Assembly: GCF_011386835.1 (NCBI RefSeq) | Contig: NC_088797.1 | Location: forward strand, 97,970,264 to 98,034,263 | Length of the DNA: 64,000 nt | From: Chrysemys picta bellii | Lineage: Eukaryota; Chordata; Testudines; Emydidae | Direction of reading: 5' to 3' | Shown: positions 20,858 to 34,738 of the stretch, piece after piece | Layout: every line of letters starts with the position of its first letter | Position numbering within the stretch: position 1 is the first letter of the stretch | The notes under the pieces: generated by a model | What the model was told of the DNA's origin: nothing | What the model saw: only the letters and a program-made list of their open reading frames with translations | Database searches by the model: none | Made by a program: the position numbers and the translations under genes

Positions 20858-23800
20858 TATTTCAGGTCCTCTCAGAACTTCCTTAAAAGAATGACAGATA
20901 CCTTAGAGATTTCCTTAGAGGTCCAGGACAAATCTCATAAATTATTTGACATGCACCTGGAGTCCTAGGGTTGTCTGGCCCTGCCTATTAACAAAAGTAT
21001 TCTTGAGGCTGCTAACATGTGGCAGACCCCAGCTTCTATTTTGGCCACCTCTTAACAGGGCAAATTGCAGATACCAAGTCACCCCTAAGGGATCTGGTAC
21101 TTTGGGTACACCCAGATACCTGGATCTTTGATTGTAAGGGCAGTTCGTGAAAAACCTAAGTTTCTGGGTTCCCTAGGTCTACACTCAGGGATAAGGAGAC
21201 CAAAAAGATGGATCTTCGGGAAAGAAAAGCTTACTCATCAGTTAGTTTGCAGATTTGTATAACCAATTATCATGCCTTATTGGCTAAATATAATTTTCTG
21301 CAAGGGGACAAAGTTTTACAGCAGTCTGAAAGACCTCCTCAAGAGACCAGAAACTAATTGAATGCAGTGACATCAGAAAGTGAGTTGGTGAAGACAGCTC
21401 TACAAGCCTCAGTGGATACTTCTGACACTCCAGCCAGGTCAAACTGTGGTCACTAGGGGAAGAAAATTACAGCTGCAGTCATCAGGTATGCCAAAGAAGT
21501 TTCAGGCCATTATTGAAGACCTGCCTTTTGAGGCCATGACATTTTTCGTTCTAGAACTGATGAAGTGTTTCACTGTCTGAAATACTCCAGAGTGACGCTT
21601 TGGTCTCTGAGTCTTTACACACTGTGACAGAGAAAGCAAAGTGGCTTCATCATTCTCCAGATAAAAGCCTCTGTCATATCCTTAGCAATGATGGGCTTCT
21701 GATTTTTTTTCTAGAAAAAGACCTGTTTCAGAAGAAGGCCTTCTTTCTCCAGGGATAGTGCACTCTTCATCAGGCCAGAGTTTGAATATTTTGGTTAAGA
21801 GTCCTTGACCAGTTATAAAGGATCTTTATTCCTTCTCTCTTCCCTTTGACACTTGCCTTTCTTTTTCTGTGGATTCACGGGCTGCAATTACTATCAACCA
21901 GAGGTCTCTGAAATTGTCTAGAAAGGATACTGAATTCAATTTCAGCCTCTGACAACTCTGCTCCGCCACCCCATGCCTTTTCAGGGATTCTTCTGATGAA
22001 ATCCTGCTGTGCTTGGAGATACTCTTCCTTGATTGGGTGCAGTAGGGGAGGTGTTTCCAGAGTTTCAAGGCAAAGGGTTTCGTTCCCACTACTTCCTCAT
22101 ACCAAAGAAGAAAGATTGATGGTGTTCAATTTTAGATCGTAAACATCTCAACAAGTTCATCCATAATCCCTTCTTTGATCCTATGAATTGTTTTGTTACT
22201 CTGGACTTGCAGGATGCTTACTTTCATGTGTCGATTCATCCAGCTCACAGGGGTATCTATGTTTTGTGGTCAACAGACTTCACCGTCAATTCAGAGTTCA
22301 AGTGTTCAGCCTTTCTACAGCTCCAAGGATGTCTACTAAAAGCCTGCATATGGTAGCAGTTCACCTAAGAAGACAGGGCCTCCCTGTGTATCACTCTCTA
22401 GGTGATTGGCTGATTCAAGGTCAGTCAGCTCAACAGGGATGTTTTGCACAGTTCTACAGTTGTTATTCAAGCTTTCAGAATCAATCAAGACAACTACTCT
22501 CACCAGCATTTAGCCTACATAATTCATAGGGGTGGTCCTACATTCCAGTTGCAAGGGCATACATTCCTTAGGAGAGATCTTCTATGATGAATCCCTTCAT
22601 TTCTTGCCATTGGGCTCATCCAAGAACCACATCAAGTCTGCCTGAGCTGGGTCATGTGGCAGCTTGTACTTCTGTAACTCTGTAGGCAAGATTATGAGGC
22701 TTCTTCAAGGTTGCCATGGACAGTTTATCAGCTGAACAGATACAAAGTTGGACTTACCTTTAGAAGTTCTTCAGAAGGTACTATAATCTCTCCTTTGATG
22801 GACAGATCCTCTAAAATGTCTCCCAGGATATTATCCACCATCTTCAAAGACCCTAGTGATGGACATGCCCAAAATACACTAGAGTGCACATTCAGACTCT
22901 TTCCAAATTCAGAGTATATGATCCCAAGCAGAGTCTTGATTGCAGATAAATATACTAAAGTTCAGAGCATTTTGACTAGCCTACCAAGGCATTTCTGCCC
23001 CCCTTCAGAGCACCTCTACTCAAATCTAGATGGAGAATACAACAGCTATGCACTATATAAACAGGCAAGGGGATGGGTGGGTCAAGGTTATCCCTTTTTA
23101 AGTCAGGAAGTGAATCCCTGGATCTCTTAGGGGAGAGAGAACAGTAAACTGGAAACAATTGGCTTATTGTTATAAGTTATTCTTCCATTCAGTTGAATTG
23201 TGGGGCTTGATCTACCCAAAAGCACATATTTCCGTTTTCCATTGGCCCTTTTAAATTTTGGGGAGGTATTTCCTTTTACTGCAGGTGCTTATTCAGTAAC
23301 TATACAACTTAAGTATCATGGCAAGTTTTGTATCCATCCAAAAGGTGGCTTCGATCTTCAGAAAAGCCCATCTTTCCAAAGCCTTTTCTTGGAATTCCTT
23401 AATTTCTTCTTTAGCACTCTTAATTAAAATATACACTAAAAGAATTGTTTAAGAAGTCTCTTGGATCAACTTTTTGTTAATGCTTAAACTACTTAACAGG
23501 ATAAAGTTTTCTCATATTTGTTGTAACTTGGTGATTATCTTCTGGAAGCTTTAGTCTTCTTTCTTCTTAAACTCTCCTCAAATTAAAAGTAATTTGACCG
23601 ATAGGTTAGGGGGAAGTTTTGCTTAAGACTGCTAGCTGCTGCTTTAGACAGACTGGAAAATATATGTTCCTCCCTGCCTGTGGTCACTTCTATAACATAG
23701 ATGAATAAATATTTTGCTGCCCCTAATATTTAAAACTGCGTATTTTGTAGAGCTGTCTGTAGTCTTTATTCTTCCTGCGGTCTTTTGTTGTTGGTCAGTA

Positions 23801-26800
23801 TGCAACTGAAGTAGTCAAATTTTGTTCACTAGCTGTATACTATATGCCGTGGAGTGGATATATATACAAAAAATCCTGGCATAGAAACAGATTGCAGTTT
23901 GGAAAGCAGAATAGAAAGCAAAATTAGATGGGTATGTGACTGTAATGATACTGTACATATTACACAATGCTCTATAAGTGAACAAAAATCATAGATGTCT
24001 GAGACTAAGTGACTTTTTTCTTTAAAACAAACACCATGCATATACTTTAATTCTTAATATTTGTTCACCTTATTACATAAGTAGAAATAAAAGAACATTG
24101 TTTAAATTATGTAAACAAGATGTTCAGTGATGCAGTATACATTGTCATGTCACTGTATTTTTCCCTTCAAACCCTTAAAAGGAAACACTTAATACTTAAA
24201 ACCACTGACTCAAATCTGTTGTATAACCACTCTAGATACTTACTATTTTCAAAGCAGCATGGCAATGCTGAGGTATTTATGGTATGATATTTGAGGTAGT
24301 AGGAAACTGGAAAAGGAATTACTGCTCTTCAGGATAATAAATCCTGAAGATAAAATAGTGTCTCTTCACCTCCATGTTGTCTGCAAATTAAAGTGTCTCA
24401 AAGATAAATTCAGGACTGGCTTGATCCTTTTTTATCTATTTTAAATTAAAGCAGAGCATGAACAGTATGTGATGATGCTAGACATGAAACTGTATGCTTG
24501 AACTAAATAGTCTCAACTACCACTGATTTAAAATCTGTAGAAGATTTTCATTAATTGTGTCTTTGGAAAAATAATTTAAGTGAATTTCAGAACAAATTTG
24601 TATTTAGCAGTACACCCCTTCTTTTCCCCAAGCAAACAAAAAAGCTCATTTCACAATCCATCTGTTGCTTTTCTTTGATTATTACTTCTGATACTGTTTT
24701 CTGATAACCAGTAAACATGTTTGGTTTTTAATATGCTTTTGTAATGTAGGAAAATATTTTTCAGATATTTACTACTTAGTGTGTTGGCACATGCTCAGAG
24801 TCCCCGCTCTCTACTACCTTTATCATATTAATGATATAGCAGGGGATGCAGAAAGCCTAGGATTTCACAGGAGGGGGAAACAGCTGACATTAAGGTACAC
24901 TACTGTTTATTTTTATCTTCAATAAAGGTCAGTCAAGCCTTTCTTAATAGAGGTATCCCAAAAGCAAACTTTGGCATTCCTCTAGTACATGGGTATATGT
25001 TGCAAGGATAGAATTGTATAACTCCATTTAAATTAATGGGACTTTAGCATGTTGAAAGATGAATAGATCACAATTTTTGGCGGATTGGAACTTCCAACCA
25101 CTACTGAAGAGCAGCAATGACCAACAGACTACAAAAAGTTTGTAATGTAGTTGAGGTCCACAATTATATAAGAGTGGAGAAGTAGGGTATTAGGAAGTGT
25201 TTGGGCATTGCTAGGGACTGCAGTGGACAAGTTAGAGATATTTATTGCTAGGAAATAACCAGTCCATGGATCTTTTCTCAACACGCCTTCCTGACCAATA
25301 AAAGCAGTTAGTGCTCTAGACAGCTGATTGTCATAATTTATCTTTGGATTATGCCCTACAGCTTATTTTAAGACTGAACAGACTGCTGAAATCAGATCAG
25401 CTTGACTGGTCATCCAGTCTTCCTTCAGAAACCTGTGCCCCTTTTCCATAACAGCTGCAAACGCCATTCTCCTGAAATGCTTCTTTCTACCTTTTTAAAT
25501 ACGAGCCTACATGTCAATCTGTGAATTTGCTAGCCCTGGAGTAAAACTGGTTCTCTCAATCATGGTATTGTGTGGTCCAAGATACAAAGAGCCACCAGTT
25601 GTAACTGGTGCATAACCATGCAACATTTCTTATGAAGCACCAAACTTCACTTTTAAGTTGACAGAGGGACATTGCAGAGGAAGGATATTACAATGGGGTG
25701 ATGGTCCACAGACTCCAGACCCACAGCATATTAAACTTTCCTGTGTGCCACTTAGAGTACATGCCATGCTAGTTGTCACTGCTTGTCACATAAGCAAAGT
25801 TTCAGTCCAAAGTCTATTATAAACTCTTATAACCAGGGTATTGTAAAGGAATTGCTGACAAAACATCTATTGCAATAACTCAAATAGTGCTATTCTTACA
25901 GTAACATAGTATCAGCATAATGTTTAACAGCACAAAAATGTTGCATTAATGCATCAGTATACATTATTTATACAATGATGGTTGCAAGGTAGTTAATTTC
26001 CTTCCCTTAATGAAGTGGAAATTTTGGTGTATTAGAGAATTTGATAAAAGCTTTTAAAAGTTAAACCTGTGAATTATAAACTCCTAAAAAGTGCTCAGCA
26101 CTCCCGAAATGCCACTTGTTCTGTTCTTTTAAAGAAAGTATATAACGGAGTTACAAAGAGTGATTTAGAGATTTGGAGAAATCTTCTGCCACTGAAGAAA
26201 AAGGTGCAGCTTGAGAATCCCAGTCGACTTTACAGACAAAGAAACACGCTTGAGCAGCTAGAATGGGAAAGCAATACACACGTGGCTGAAAATCCAAAAC
26301 AGTTATTTGTTTTTCTACTGCAGTGAAGTTCTGGTTAAAGTGACCATGGTTTGATAAGAAACTAGTGCTGAAGCTGTCAGCAATAGAACACGTTTTTGAT
26401 GACTGAGAGTGCTGACAGCATAATAGGCTTCTATGGAGATGATTATAATACAGAGTGACTATGACTTTGGGACATGTTATTTTTCAACATGGGTAAACTG
26501 CAGAATGCTAAAATCTCCATTGATCCCGAAGCTACAAAAAAGATTAGATTAGTGGAAAATGCTGACATGCAAAATCTGTACTGTGAATGTTTCAAATGAA
26601 GTTTTCAAATAACTCTTGCTAATCATATGTCTTCTTGCTCTTTCTACTGCTCAGTGCTTTTTCTCAAGCCAGGAACTAAATAATTACTCCTCTTTTGTCA
26701 TCAGTGGAAAAGATTAAATGAAAGCATAAATTCTTGTTCTGTATTTTTTTCAAGACCTAACTGATTTAGTCTGCATAGTGCTGCTGATATGGGATTATGC

Positions 26801-27189
26801 TAACTATAGTGAATAAAAGGGATGCCATCAAATTGAAAATCACATTTCTATCCAAAAATGCTGTACCTACTATTGTAACAAATAACCCTCAAAACTAATC
26901 TCTTCCAATGTTAGTAAATAAGAAAATATTAACACTATGGTGCTATCAGATTGCATGCTGCTACTCTTTGTGTGCATAGAGAAAGAAGAAGGAAGCAGTA
27001 GGGATATCTGGTGTTGCTCTTGGGTGCATATAAAAGACCTTTCAGGTTAATAGAAAAACTCTTCACATTTAAAAAAAGGGTTTTACTGTATTGTAGTGCA
27101 TTTGGCTGAGCAATGGCTGAAAATCAGGGTTTTGTGAGGTGGTTTTTGCTTGGATTAGAAATCAGTAACAGTGTCAGGATATTGTCATA

Positions 27190-27275
27190 GGCCTTGTCTT
27201 TACTGGGATCTTAACTCAAGCTGGCTAACTTGAGTTAAGAGCACAACTTTTTCTTTTTGTAGTGAAGACATGGCC
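27190..27275. mobile_element. Very short MITE with internal palindrome
   Basis: Ends are GGCCTTGTCTTTACTGGGA and the inverse, GGCCATGTCTTCACTA. The middle holds TTAACTCAAG...CTTGAGTTAA, a perfect 10-bp inverted repeat (27211-27238). Target duplications are not clear (ATA versus TTA). Confidence 0.55.
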
Positions 27276-28133
27276 TTAGTTTTAAGCTGTTAATTTAGAG
27301 AACTTATACAAATCCTTTTCTCAGCAGTAGGAATAAAATTCACACAGGCAGCACTCTTTTTGCAGAAGCCTGAGATCAGGTATCTGTGCCCTATTCTAAA
27401 ACAATTCCCTACCTTTGTTTCTCTCCAAGGACTCTCACGGACTCATAGCAAAATGCACAAAATATGTCCCAGTCCCAGAATCTGAAACATCGAAAACACC
27501 ATTTGAGCTGAAAATACCCCTCTGGACTGTGTGATCTTGCCAGGCAGTTCTAAACATCAGCCTCCTCCTTTGTCTAAAGCTGTTTTTATTATACAAAGGA
27601 GCTTCACTTGAGTGCTTAATGTACCCATTGATTTTAATGAGAGCTGTGATTTTCTTTGCCCTAAAAAGGGCATACTATTTAAATGGTGATCAGAAAATAA
27701 TTACAAACTTTCTTGTTAATTAAAAAAATTGAAGTGCCTTTTAGTAAAAAGAGAAACTGAGATAACTTTTGCTCTCGACTTGCTCCCAGATTTTCTTCCT
27801 CCAAAACATGTATTGGATGTTGATTAAATTTTTAAGATTGTGCTTGCAGCATGTTTGAAATGGCAGCTGAAACCAAGTAGAGGCTATCAGTTTATATTTA
27901 TCTAGAGGCTTTCCACATTAGCATTACTTGGAGCAGGAGTAGAAATTCACTTTTCAAGCAAAGAATGAAAAAATAAATCTGTTTAATCTGAAAGCTGATC
28001 TATTTTCAGCAGCCTGTTCAGAGTTAAAAATGCCTGATGCATACACAAACAGGAATAGATTATCTGTTTCTGCCTGGAGCAGTTTTTACATGTATTGCCT
28101 CTTAATCCTGAAACTGACAAATTCAACTCTGTG

Positions 28134-28207
28134 TACCTTGAAAGCTTGTCTTTCACCAACAGAAGTTGGTCCAATAAAAGATATTGCATCATCCCCTTTG
28201 TTTCTCT
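28134..28207 (+). repeat. Penelope-like terminal repeat, + orientation
   Basis: CTTGAAAGCTTGTCTTTCAC, CAACAGAAGTTGGTCCAATA and AAAGATATTGCATCATCCCC are the same tail sequence as at 6781-6890 and 56810-56900. An inverted partner starts at about 28580. Confidence 0.75.
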
Positions 28208-28404
28208 CAAATTCAGTGTACTGCTTATTACTTATTTGATACTTATTTCAGTTTTAATTTTATGTACTGTAGGTGTCATGAAACAATATATACTGCCACA
28301 GAAAATTTTACAAATACAACTCTTACTTCCATTGTCAAAAGCTCATCTATGTAAATCATATCATTACTGGTTCATGTGATTAGTATTATAATTATGTTAA
28401 ATTA

Positions 28405-28525
28405 AAGCCTTGTCTATACTATGAATGCTTTGCTGGTATAGCTGTACTGGCAGAGCCCCAGTGTAGAGGCAGCTTTTGCTGACACAGGGTGTTTTTCTAT
28501 TGGTATAATAAATACCACGTTACCA
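28405..28525. repeat. MITE fragment with GCCTTGTCTATACTA end
   Basis: AAAGCCTTGTCTATACTATG begins a sequence like the ends of Harbinger-related MITEs. The other end is not found, so it is probably truncated. A related fragment may lie near 43235-43315. Confidence 0.4.
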
Positions 28526-28548
28526 AACAAGAGTAGGTACATCATGTG

Positions 28549-29148
28549 CAGTGTTGTTATAACCTTGTTGGTCTTATGATACTAGAGAGACAAAATGGGT
28601 GAGGTAATATCTTCTGTTGGACCAACTTCTGTTGGTGACAGAGACAAAGGCTATGTCTACACTGCGCACCTAACAATGGCGCAGCTGTGCCGCTGCAGCC
28701 GCACCATTGTAAGGTGCACTGTGTAGCTGCTCTTTATTACCAGGAGAGAGCTCTCCAGGTGACCAAATAAAACCACCTCCAAAGAGGGGTGGTAGCTTCA
28801 TCACCAGGAGCATGGCTCCCGCCGACGAAGCATTGTCCACACCAATGCTTTTTGTCATTAAAACTTTTGTTATTCGGGGTGTGTTTTTTCACACTCCCGA
28901 GTGACAAAAGTTTTAACAACGAAAGTGGCGCTGTAGACAAAGCCAAAGTTCTAAGCTACACAGACCCCTTCAGGTCTGGGAAAGGTACTTCAGGCATCAC
29001 AGTTAAATACAAGGTGGGACAGATTGTTTAGCCTAGGTATTTAGCACATATTCTAAGAGATTATTCAAGGTAGAATGGCCTGTTAACATGTTTGCAATCA
29101 TAGGACAAAAAAGTCCATGATTTTTAGTGTCTAGCAGAATAATGAAAT
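28549..29148 (-). mobile_element. Penelope-like fragment, split by a MITE
   Basis: From 28549 the sequence GTTGTTATAACCTTGTTGGT leads into GGTGAGGTAATATCTTCTGT and TGGACCAACTTCTGTTGGTG, the inverted Penelope-like tail. After a MITE (28649-28944) it resumes with TTCTAAGCTACACAGACCCC, TTCAGGTCTGGGAAAGGTAC and continues to about 29148 (GTCCATGATTTTTAGTGTCT). No coding domain is clear. Confidence 0.7.
28649..28944. mobile_element. 296-bp MITE inserted in the Penelope tail
   Basis: Ends are GGCTATGTCTACACTGCGCA and the inverse, GGCTTTGTCTACAGCGCCAC. AAA flanks both sides (28646-28648, 28945-28947), and removing the element rejoins the Penelope tail at GAGACAAAGTTCTAAGC. Most ORFs at 28670-29031 come from it. 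Confidence 0.85.
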
Positions 29149-29151
29149 TAA

Positions 29152-29344
29152 GGCCTTGTCTACTCTACACAGTTTAGTCAGCAAAAGGCAGCTTGTGCTG
29201 ACAATACAGTGGAGGTGTACACACTAGAATGCTACTTTTGTCGCCAAAACAGGAGAGTTTTGCCGACAAAATAAAACCACCTCAACAAGCATAGAGCTTT
29301 TTGTAGCAAAGTTAAAGCAACAAAACATCTGTGTAGACACTGCC
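29152..29344. mobile_element. Possible further MITE with GTCTACAC ends
   Basis: GGCCTTGTCTACTCTACACA at the left and TGTGTAGACACTGCCG at the right look like imperfect inverted ends. TTTTGTCGCC...TTTTGCCGAC repeats lie inside. Target duplications are not evident. Confidence 0.45.
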
Positions 29345-29682
29345 GTTCATTATATCGTCATAACTGGCCTCCTCCAGTATCCCACAATGCCCACCACGAC
29401 TTCTCTGCTCACTGTTTTGAACTCCACTGGCCTGCATTCCAGCTACAGAGGCATGCTCCCCTTCCATTTTAAATCTCCAGGAAGTTCTGACAGCTGAGCA
29501 TGCCACTCCGGCAGCTAACAGCAAATCATTACTGTGAAATCTTGCTCTCCCCGGCATTAGGAACACAGTGGTCGACAGGCAGGCAGGGGCGGGTGGGTGT
29601 GAGGGTGTATGTGTGTCTAGATCCGGGGAGAACGTGGAAATGCATACATAGGAGAGATTTCCCTTGCATCACAGTTATAGAG

Positions 29683-30416
29683 CAGTGGTTCCCAAACTTT
29701 AACAACTTGTGAATCCCTTTCACTAAAATGTCAAGTCTCACGTACCCCCTCCTAAAAATGAATATTTCCTGGGATTTTCTCCTTTACCTGAGTATACATT
29801 ATAAAAAGCAGTGATCTTGGAAATATAAAATATGTTTTTATGACATGCTTATTACACACTATTTATTATCAGTTATTATTTATTATTACAGTATTTTTAT
29901 TACATTATGAAAATGGCAACACTCTTCCAAGATCTCACTTTAGTAGTTTGTATCACTTTGAATAAGCCTGTTATAAGACAAGGCTCCTATGTTTCATCAA
30001 GGAGTATCAGATGTGAAACAGCATAAAGGTATTTAAGAAGCCAACTCAGAGTTCCTGCTACACAAGCATTCAGGTCTTGAGCAGTCCAGGTTAACAACGC
30101 ACTTTACAGACGAACAACAAAGCTTACACTTGTTCTTCATAATAATTTTAAAAACAATACTAGCTGCCTATTTATTTTAAAAACAGCAAAAAATATCAAC
30201 CTCCTTTTCCATTTCTTATACGGAGTTTTGAAGTTTAAATCTTCTCAGTGTGATAGATGCGCTTGCTTTGATCTGCTTAGCTCTTAGAAGTCCAGAGGCT
30301 CCGGGCTGCTGGCCCCATGCTGCCTGGGGTTCCTCTGGACACTCTGTCCGCCGTTAGGGAATTTTTTCCCAAGAACCCCCTGTAACACTTCGTGAACCCC
30401 AGTTTGAGAACCACTG
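29683..30416. mobile_element. hAT element, 734 bp
   Basis: Ends are CAGTGGTTCCCAAACTTTAA and the inverse of CAGTTTGAGAACCACTG. Flanks TTATAGAG and TTAGAGTC are only partly alike, so the duplication is degraded. No transposase. A 22-base T run (30438-30459) follows just outside. Confidence 0.8.
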
Positions 30417-30437
30417 TTAGAGTCAACCTGTGTGTGG

Positions 30438-30459
30438 TTTTTTTTTTTTTTTTTTTTTT
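30438..30459. repeat. Poly-T tract
   Basis: Twenty-two consecutive T lie 21 bases after the hAT element end. It is a simple repeat or the A-tail of an otherwise unrecognised minus-strand retrocopy. Confidence 0.75.
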
Positions 30460-33400
30460 AAGCTTTGAACAAATTACTCAGTATACTTAGCTCTGTGTAA
30501 AATAACAATGGTGCTCCTGGGGCCAATGAATGATTATTGTATTTATTTCTTTTGTAGTAAAATAAGAACTAAATGTCTATACAGGAAGCTAAATAGCAAG
30601 CATATTTCCTGCAGGAAGTAGAATGAAAATACTGGACCTTTACAAACTGAAATCCTTGCTCAATGGCCTATGTGAAATCAGTTTGGTAGTTTAACTTCCA
30701 TTCTTACTGGACAGTGAACCACATCATTGAGACCATGACCAGAACTGATACCCTTATTGGCCATAACAGTAGAGAAGCCACAGAAAACAAATATGGACAA
30801 TGAACTAACTTCTAACCCCTAGCAATCATTCCTCCATATCAGAGTTGGCAAACAGCACAAGGATATTAGCAATTTGCTGCTTGTGTTTTCTTATTCTATG
30901 GATAAAATGAGAATTTTGGTCTTCTGTGCTATCAATATGACACAAGTCATTGCATTACATTTGCACTAAAATAATATGGAGGGCCTGACTGTTCCATGTT
31001 GACAGTAAACATCCCTAACATTTTTCCTGAGAGTTTGCCCATGTGTCTATGGCCAACATTTCCTCTCCCCTTCAGTTTTGTGCAGAATGCTGTCGCTGTC
31101 CTCCATTTCAGAAGGGGGGGTACATTTCAGTTGTGTCATAGGCATCCTCTGGAATTAACATTTCCACATAAAATTTAGGAAGGATGCACCAGGGTCTCCT
31201 CTGTTGCTGAGCTGCCATGGTGCAGCATGGGAGACCCTGGCTGCAGTGCATCATGGAAGATTTAGTCTGTCTGGGAAGAGAATGGGACATGAGACAACAA
31301 AGTAGCATTTCTGAAATGAAATTTTTTGGGTTTTGGCTAAATTTCTTCCATTTTCAACTGAAAACCAACAACTTTTTGGTTTTTATGAAAAGCCAAAATT
31401 TTCCAAGGAAAGGAGACTTTGCAAAAAACTTTTTGTCAAAAACACAATTTTCCATCAAACAGTTGATGGAAACTTTTTGGCCAGCTCAGCTGATAACCAG
31501 TTATAGCTGTGACATTTCAGTGATTGCATGTTGGGGGAAAATGTATATCAGTAATATAAATGTGGATTTGTATATTTTGATATGTGAGCACTTCAGGAAA
31601 TACAAGTATTATATATTCTGGAGCTCCACACATCTGAATTTCACATTGCATATTTTAATCAAAAACAAATCAGTTTAAAATAAATAAATAAATAAAACAA
31701 AAGATCCATTTTAAGCAGAGATGGCTCAGAACTCAATTTCCAGGCAGAGGAAGGAATTCGTATTCAGTTTCTCAAATATGAACCACCTCCTATGGTTTTA
31801 GTTGTGGAAAGAAGAAACCTTTATTGAGACTCAGGTGGAGCTAAAATATTATGAGAATGACTGCCGTGATTCTGGGAAGCTTGAAAAGTTCATCTTATGA
31901 TGAGATTATCTATTTTTGGTCAGAAGAATGTGAAAATAGCTCATGAGATTTTGGCACCATTAAACCTGAACACTCCCTGTGTTTCTAGTTCAGACACTAG
32001 CGTAAATCTTATTTGGACATGCATCTGAACACCACCTAATGTTTTCTTGGCTATATCTGAAAATCAGAGAAAGGCAGAGGATAAGTTTAAACCCCAACCA
32101 TCCTTGAGGATATTTAAAAATCCTTCAAGACGGTCTGTGAAATGCACTGAATAATTGCATACAACTACATAGGGCATGGCTGAGAGCTCTGTTGCCTAGC
32201 AGCCAAAGCTATACCTTCCAAACCACAAGTGGTGGTGTCATAGCCTAGAGGGAATAATATGGTCTGTCCCAGAGACTTGCCAATTATAGCCATTTAAGCA
32301 CAGGTTGATATAATTATGAAAAGATGTTGGTGCATGATGGTTGTCAAAGTACATATTAGCTTTTCATTAAAAGGCTTGGTTGGCGTTATAATTCAAAATG
32401 GTCTTCTGTTTTTCCTGATAGAAAATACATATTTGATATTTAATTTAAATTGCATCTTGTGTGATCTAAAACTTCCTTGTGCAATGTTAACTTAAGCATG
32501 GAGCAAGTGGTCTTCATGGATATTTTCTAGTTAACTTTTGTATAGTTAGAGTTCAGGGAACACCTTCTGCCACAGGGTTCTATTCAATCAATGCAAATAA
32601 AAGTTCGTGCTTGGGAGTCCATGTGAGCAAGGAGTATCTCAGAGATCTTAATTTACAGATTAGTAATTCTAACAAACACGAACAACCTTAAATACTGAAA
32701 AGAGGATAGATTTTATGCAATGGATTTTAGTAGTAACAATACTTCACACATTCAGAACACTTTAAACATTAATTCTAAAATCAATAGTGTAGGTTTCCTA
32801 TCTCAATGTGGTTCTCTCTTGACTCTTTGCTTCCCTAAATATTTTGATGAATGTGATTTTTTTTATTAATTTAACTTTGGCAGATATAGATGTTTTATTC
32901 AATTCTATCTAAGTTCTTATGTGCTTTTCAGTGTAGTATTTGAATTTAACTTCAGTTATTGAATCACAACTTTTTAATTATAGTGGAAACCTGATTTCTG
33001 GAGGTCTTGGATGTCCAAAACCTTTCAATAATTGGGGGAGGCATCAAATCAGCAGGTTTGAAGTCCTATGTTAGCCAGGTTTTTTTTGAGAAGCTGATTG
33101 GGTGGCCCAGCAGAGCCAATGGGGGAGGGCTGTCATGATCCCAAAGCAAAGTGCGTAGAATCTCATTTTCAGAGACTCCATGTAGTCTCCGTATTTGGCA
33201 GAGGTAATATGGTCTAGAAGAGTGAGGCAGCACAGGTTTTGCGTTTGTGGCGAATTTTTCTGACTGCAGTATATAGGGCACAGAAGTCAGGAGAGGTCCT
33301 GACTAACCAGGACTGCATTTGTAGTCTAGCAGCTGAACAGAACAAGCCAAGGGTTTTGTGTTTAGGGTAATTTTTAATTGGATCATAACTACAAATACAA

Positions 33401-33986
33401 TATTTACCATATCCAAAAATGGCATTCGGGTCTTGCTGCCACAAGTTCAACAGAATCTTTACTGTGAGGTAAGAAAATCAGGAGCATCTGTGTAGATTCC
33501 AATAAGAATCATCCCAAACCTTTCCCCAAATCTTGAAGTAAATATTTGCTGTTTGTTTTCCATGGAAGGCATTCAGATACTGTGGTAATGAGGAGCAGTA
33601 TAAAAAACTAATATGTATAGATTTTTCTTTTCTTTTCTATCTTCTATGCTGTGTGTTCCATCCAGGAAAGAAAGCACCTCTAAAAAAGACTGGTCAGACA
33701 AAATGTCCAAATGAATTTTGCAAACCAAAAATATTCATACAATGTATGGACAAGCATCCACATTTTGGAGTGCTTAGCTTAATCTCTGAACTTTGAGGTT
33801 ATTTAATAACCAGTGGAAATATTGGTTAGAACCAGAATATTCTTAACATTTGGGGCTAATTTTTCGGATTGAAGTATATAGGGTACTGAAGTCTGCCTAT
33901 GAGTTTAAACACCATGCCTCCACCCCAAAAAATGAATTGACCAATGAAATATGATTAGTGGTGGAAGGTGAGGGAATACTATAGTC

Positions 33987-34738
33987 CAGGGGTGGGCAAA
34001 CTATGGCCTGGGGGCTGCATCTGGCTCTTCAGATGTTTTAATCTGGCCCTTGAGCTCCCACCGGGGAACAGAGTCCGGGGCTTGCCCTGCTCTGGGGCTC
34101 CAGCCAGGGAGTGGGGTCGGGGGGCTTGCCCTGCTCTGCGTGTGCTGCGTCTCCGCGCGGCTCCCGGAAACAGCAGCATGTCCCCCCATCCGGCTCCTAC
34201 ATGTAGGGGTAGCCAGGGGGCTCCGCATGCTGCTCCTGCTTCTGCCCCAAGCGCTGCTCCTGCAGCTCCCATTGGCTGGGAACCAAGGCTGCAGGGACGG
34301 GGCAGCACAGAGCCGCCTGGCCACGCCTCTGCATAGGAGCCAGAGAGGGGACATGCCGCTGCTTCCAGGAGCTGCTTGAGGTAAGTGCCTCCCAGAGTCT
34401 GCACCCCTCACCCCCTCCCGCGCCCTAACCCCCTGCCCCAGCCCTGATCCCCTTCCCCTTTCTCTGAACCCCTCTGTCCCAGCCTGGAACAACCGCCTAC
34501 ACCCCCAGCCGGAGCCCTCACCCCCCCGCCCCACACCCCAACCCACTGCCCCAGCCTGGAGCCCCCTCCTGCATCCTGAACTCCTCATTTTTGGCCCCAC
34601 CCCAGAGCCTGCACCCCCAGCTGGAGCCCAGACCCCCCTTCCTGCATCCCAACTCCCAATTTTGTGAGCATTCATGGCCTGCCATACAATTTCCACACCT
34701 GGATGTGGCCCTTGGGCCAAAAAGTTTGCCCACCCCTG
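33987..34738. mobile_element. Non-autonomous hAT element with exact 8-bp target duplication
   Basis: Ends are CAGGGGTGGGCAAACTATGG and the inverse, CAGGGGTGGGCAAACTTTTT. CTATAGTC occurs at 33979-33986 and 34739-34746. The C-rich right part (34390-34640) carries many CCCCAGCCTGGA-like blocks. ORFs of up to 239 residues across it are non-coding artefacts. It is the same family as 1179-1806. Confidence 0.93.

Larger units (their letters stand above)
18240..23160 (+). mobile_element. DIRS-like retrotransposon remnant, heavily interrupted
   Basis: In the + strand, gag-like sequence spans 20421-20471 and 20860-21120 (after removing a MITE: a frame with KVMTPSNKFTIDYFRSSQNF, then LALPINKSILEAANMWQTPA). 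RT sequence at about 22185-22430 reads VTLDLQDAYFHVSIHPAHR, then FRVQVFSLSTAPRMSTKS and LGDWLI; the usual LDDWLI catalytic pair has lost one Asp. Further on are GHVAACTSVT (22650), WTDPLKCLPG (22788) and NTTAMHYINRQG (23041), fitting the RNase H region. Stops and frameshifts are frequent. It is a dead copy; DIRS is favoured over Gypsy from the RT and RNase H motifs, from memory. Confidence 0.7.

Noticed and set aside
34001..34720. A 239-codon - strand ORF and overlapping + strand ORFs
   Set aside because: They fall inside a non-autonomous hAT element with exact target duplications and have low-complexity composition.
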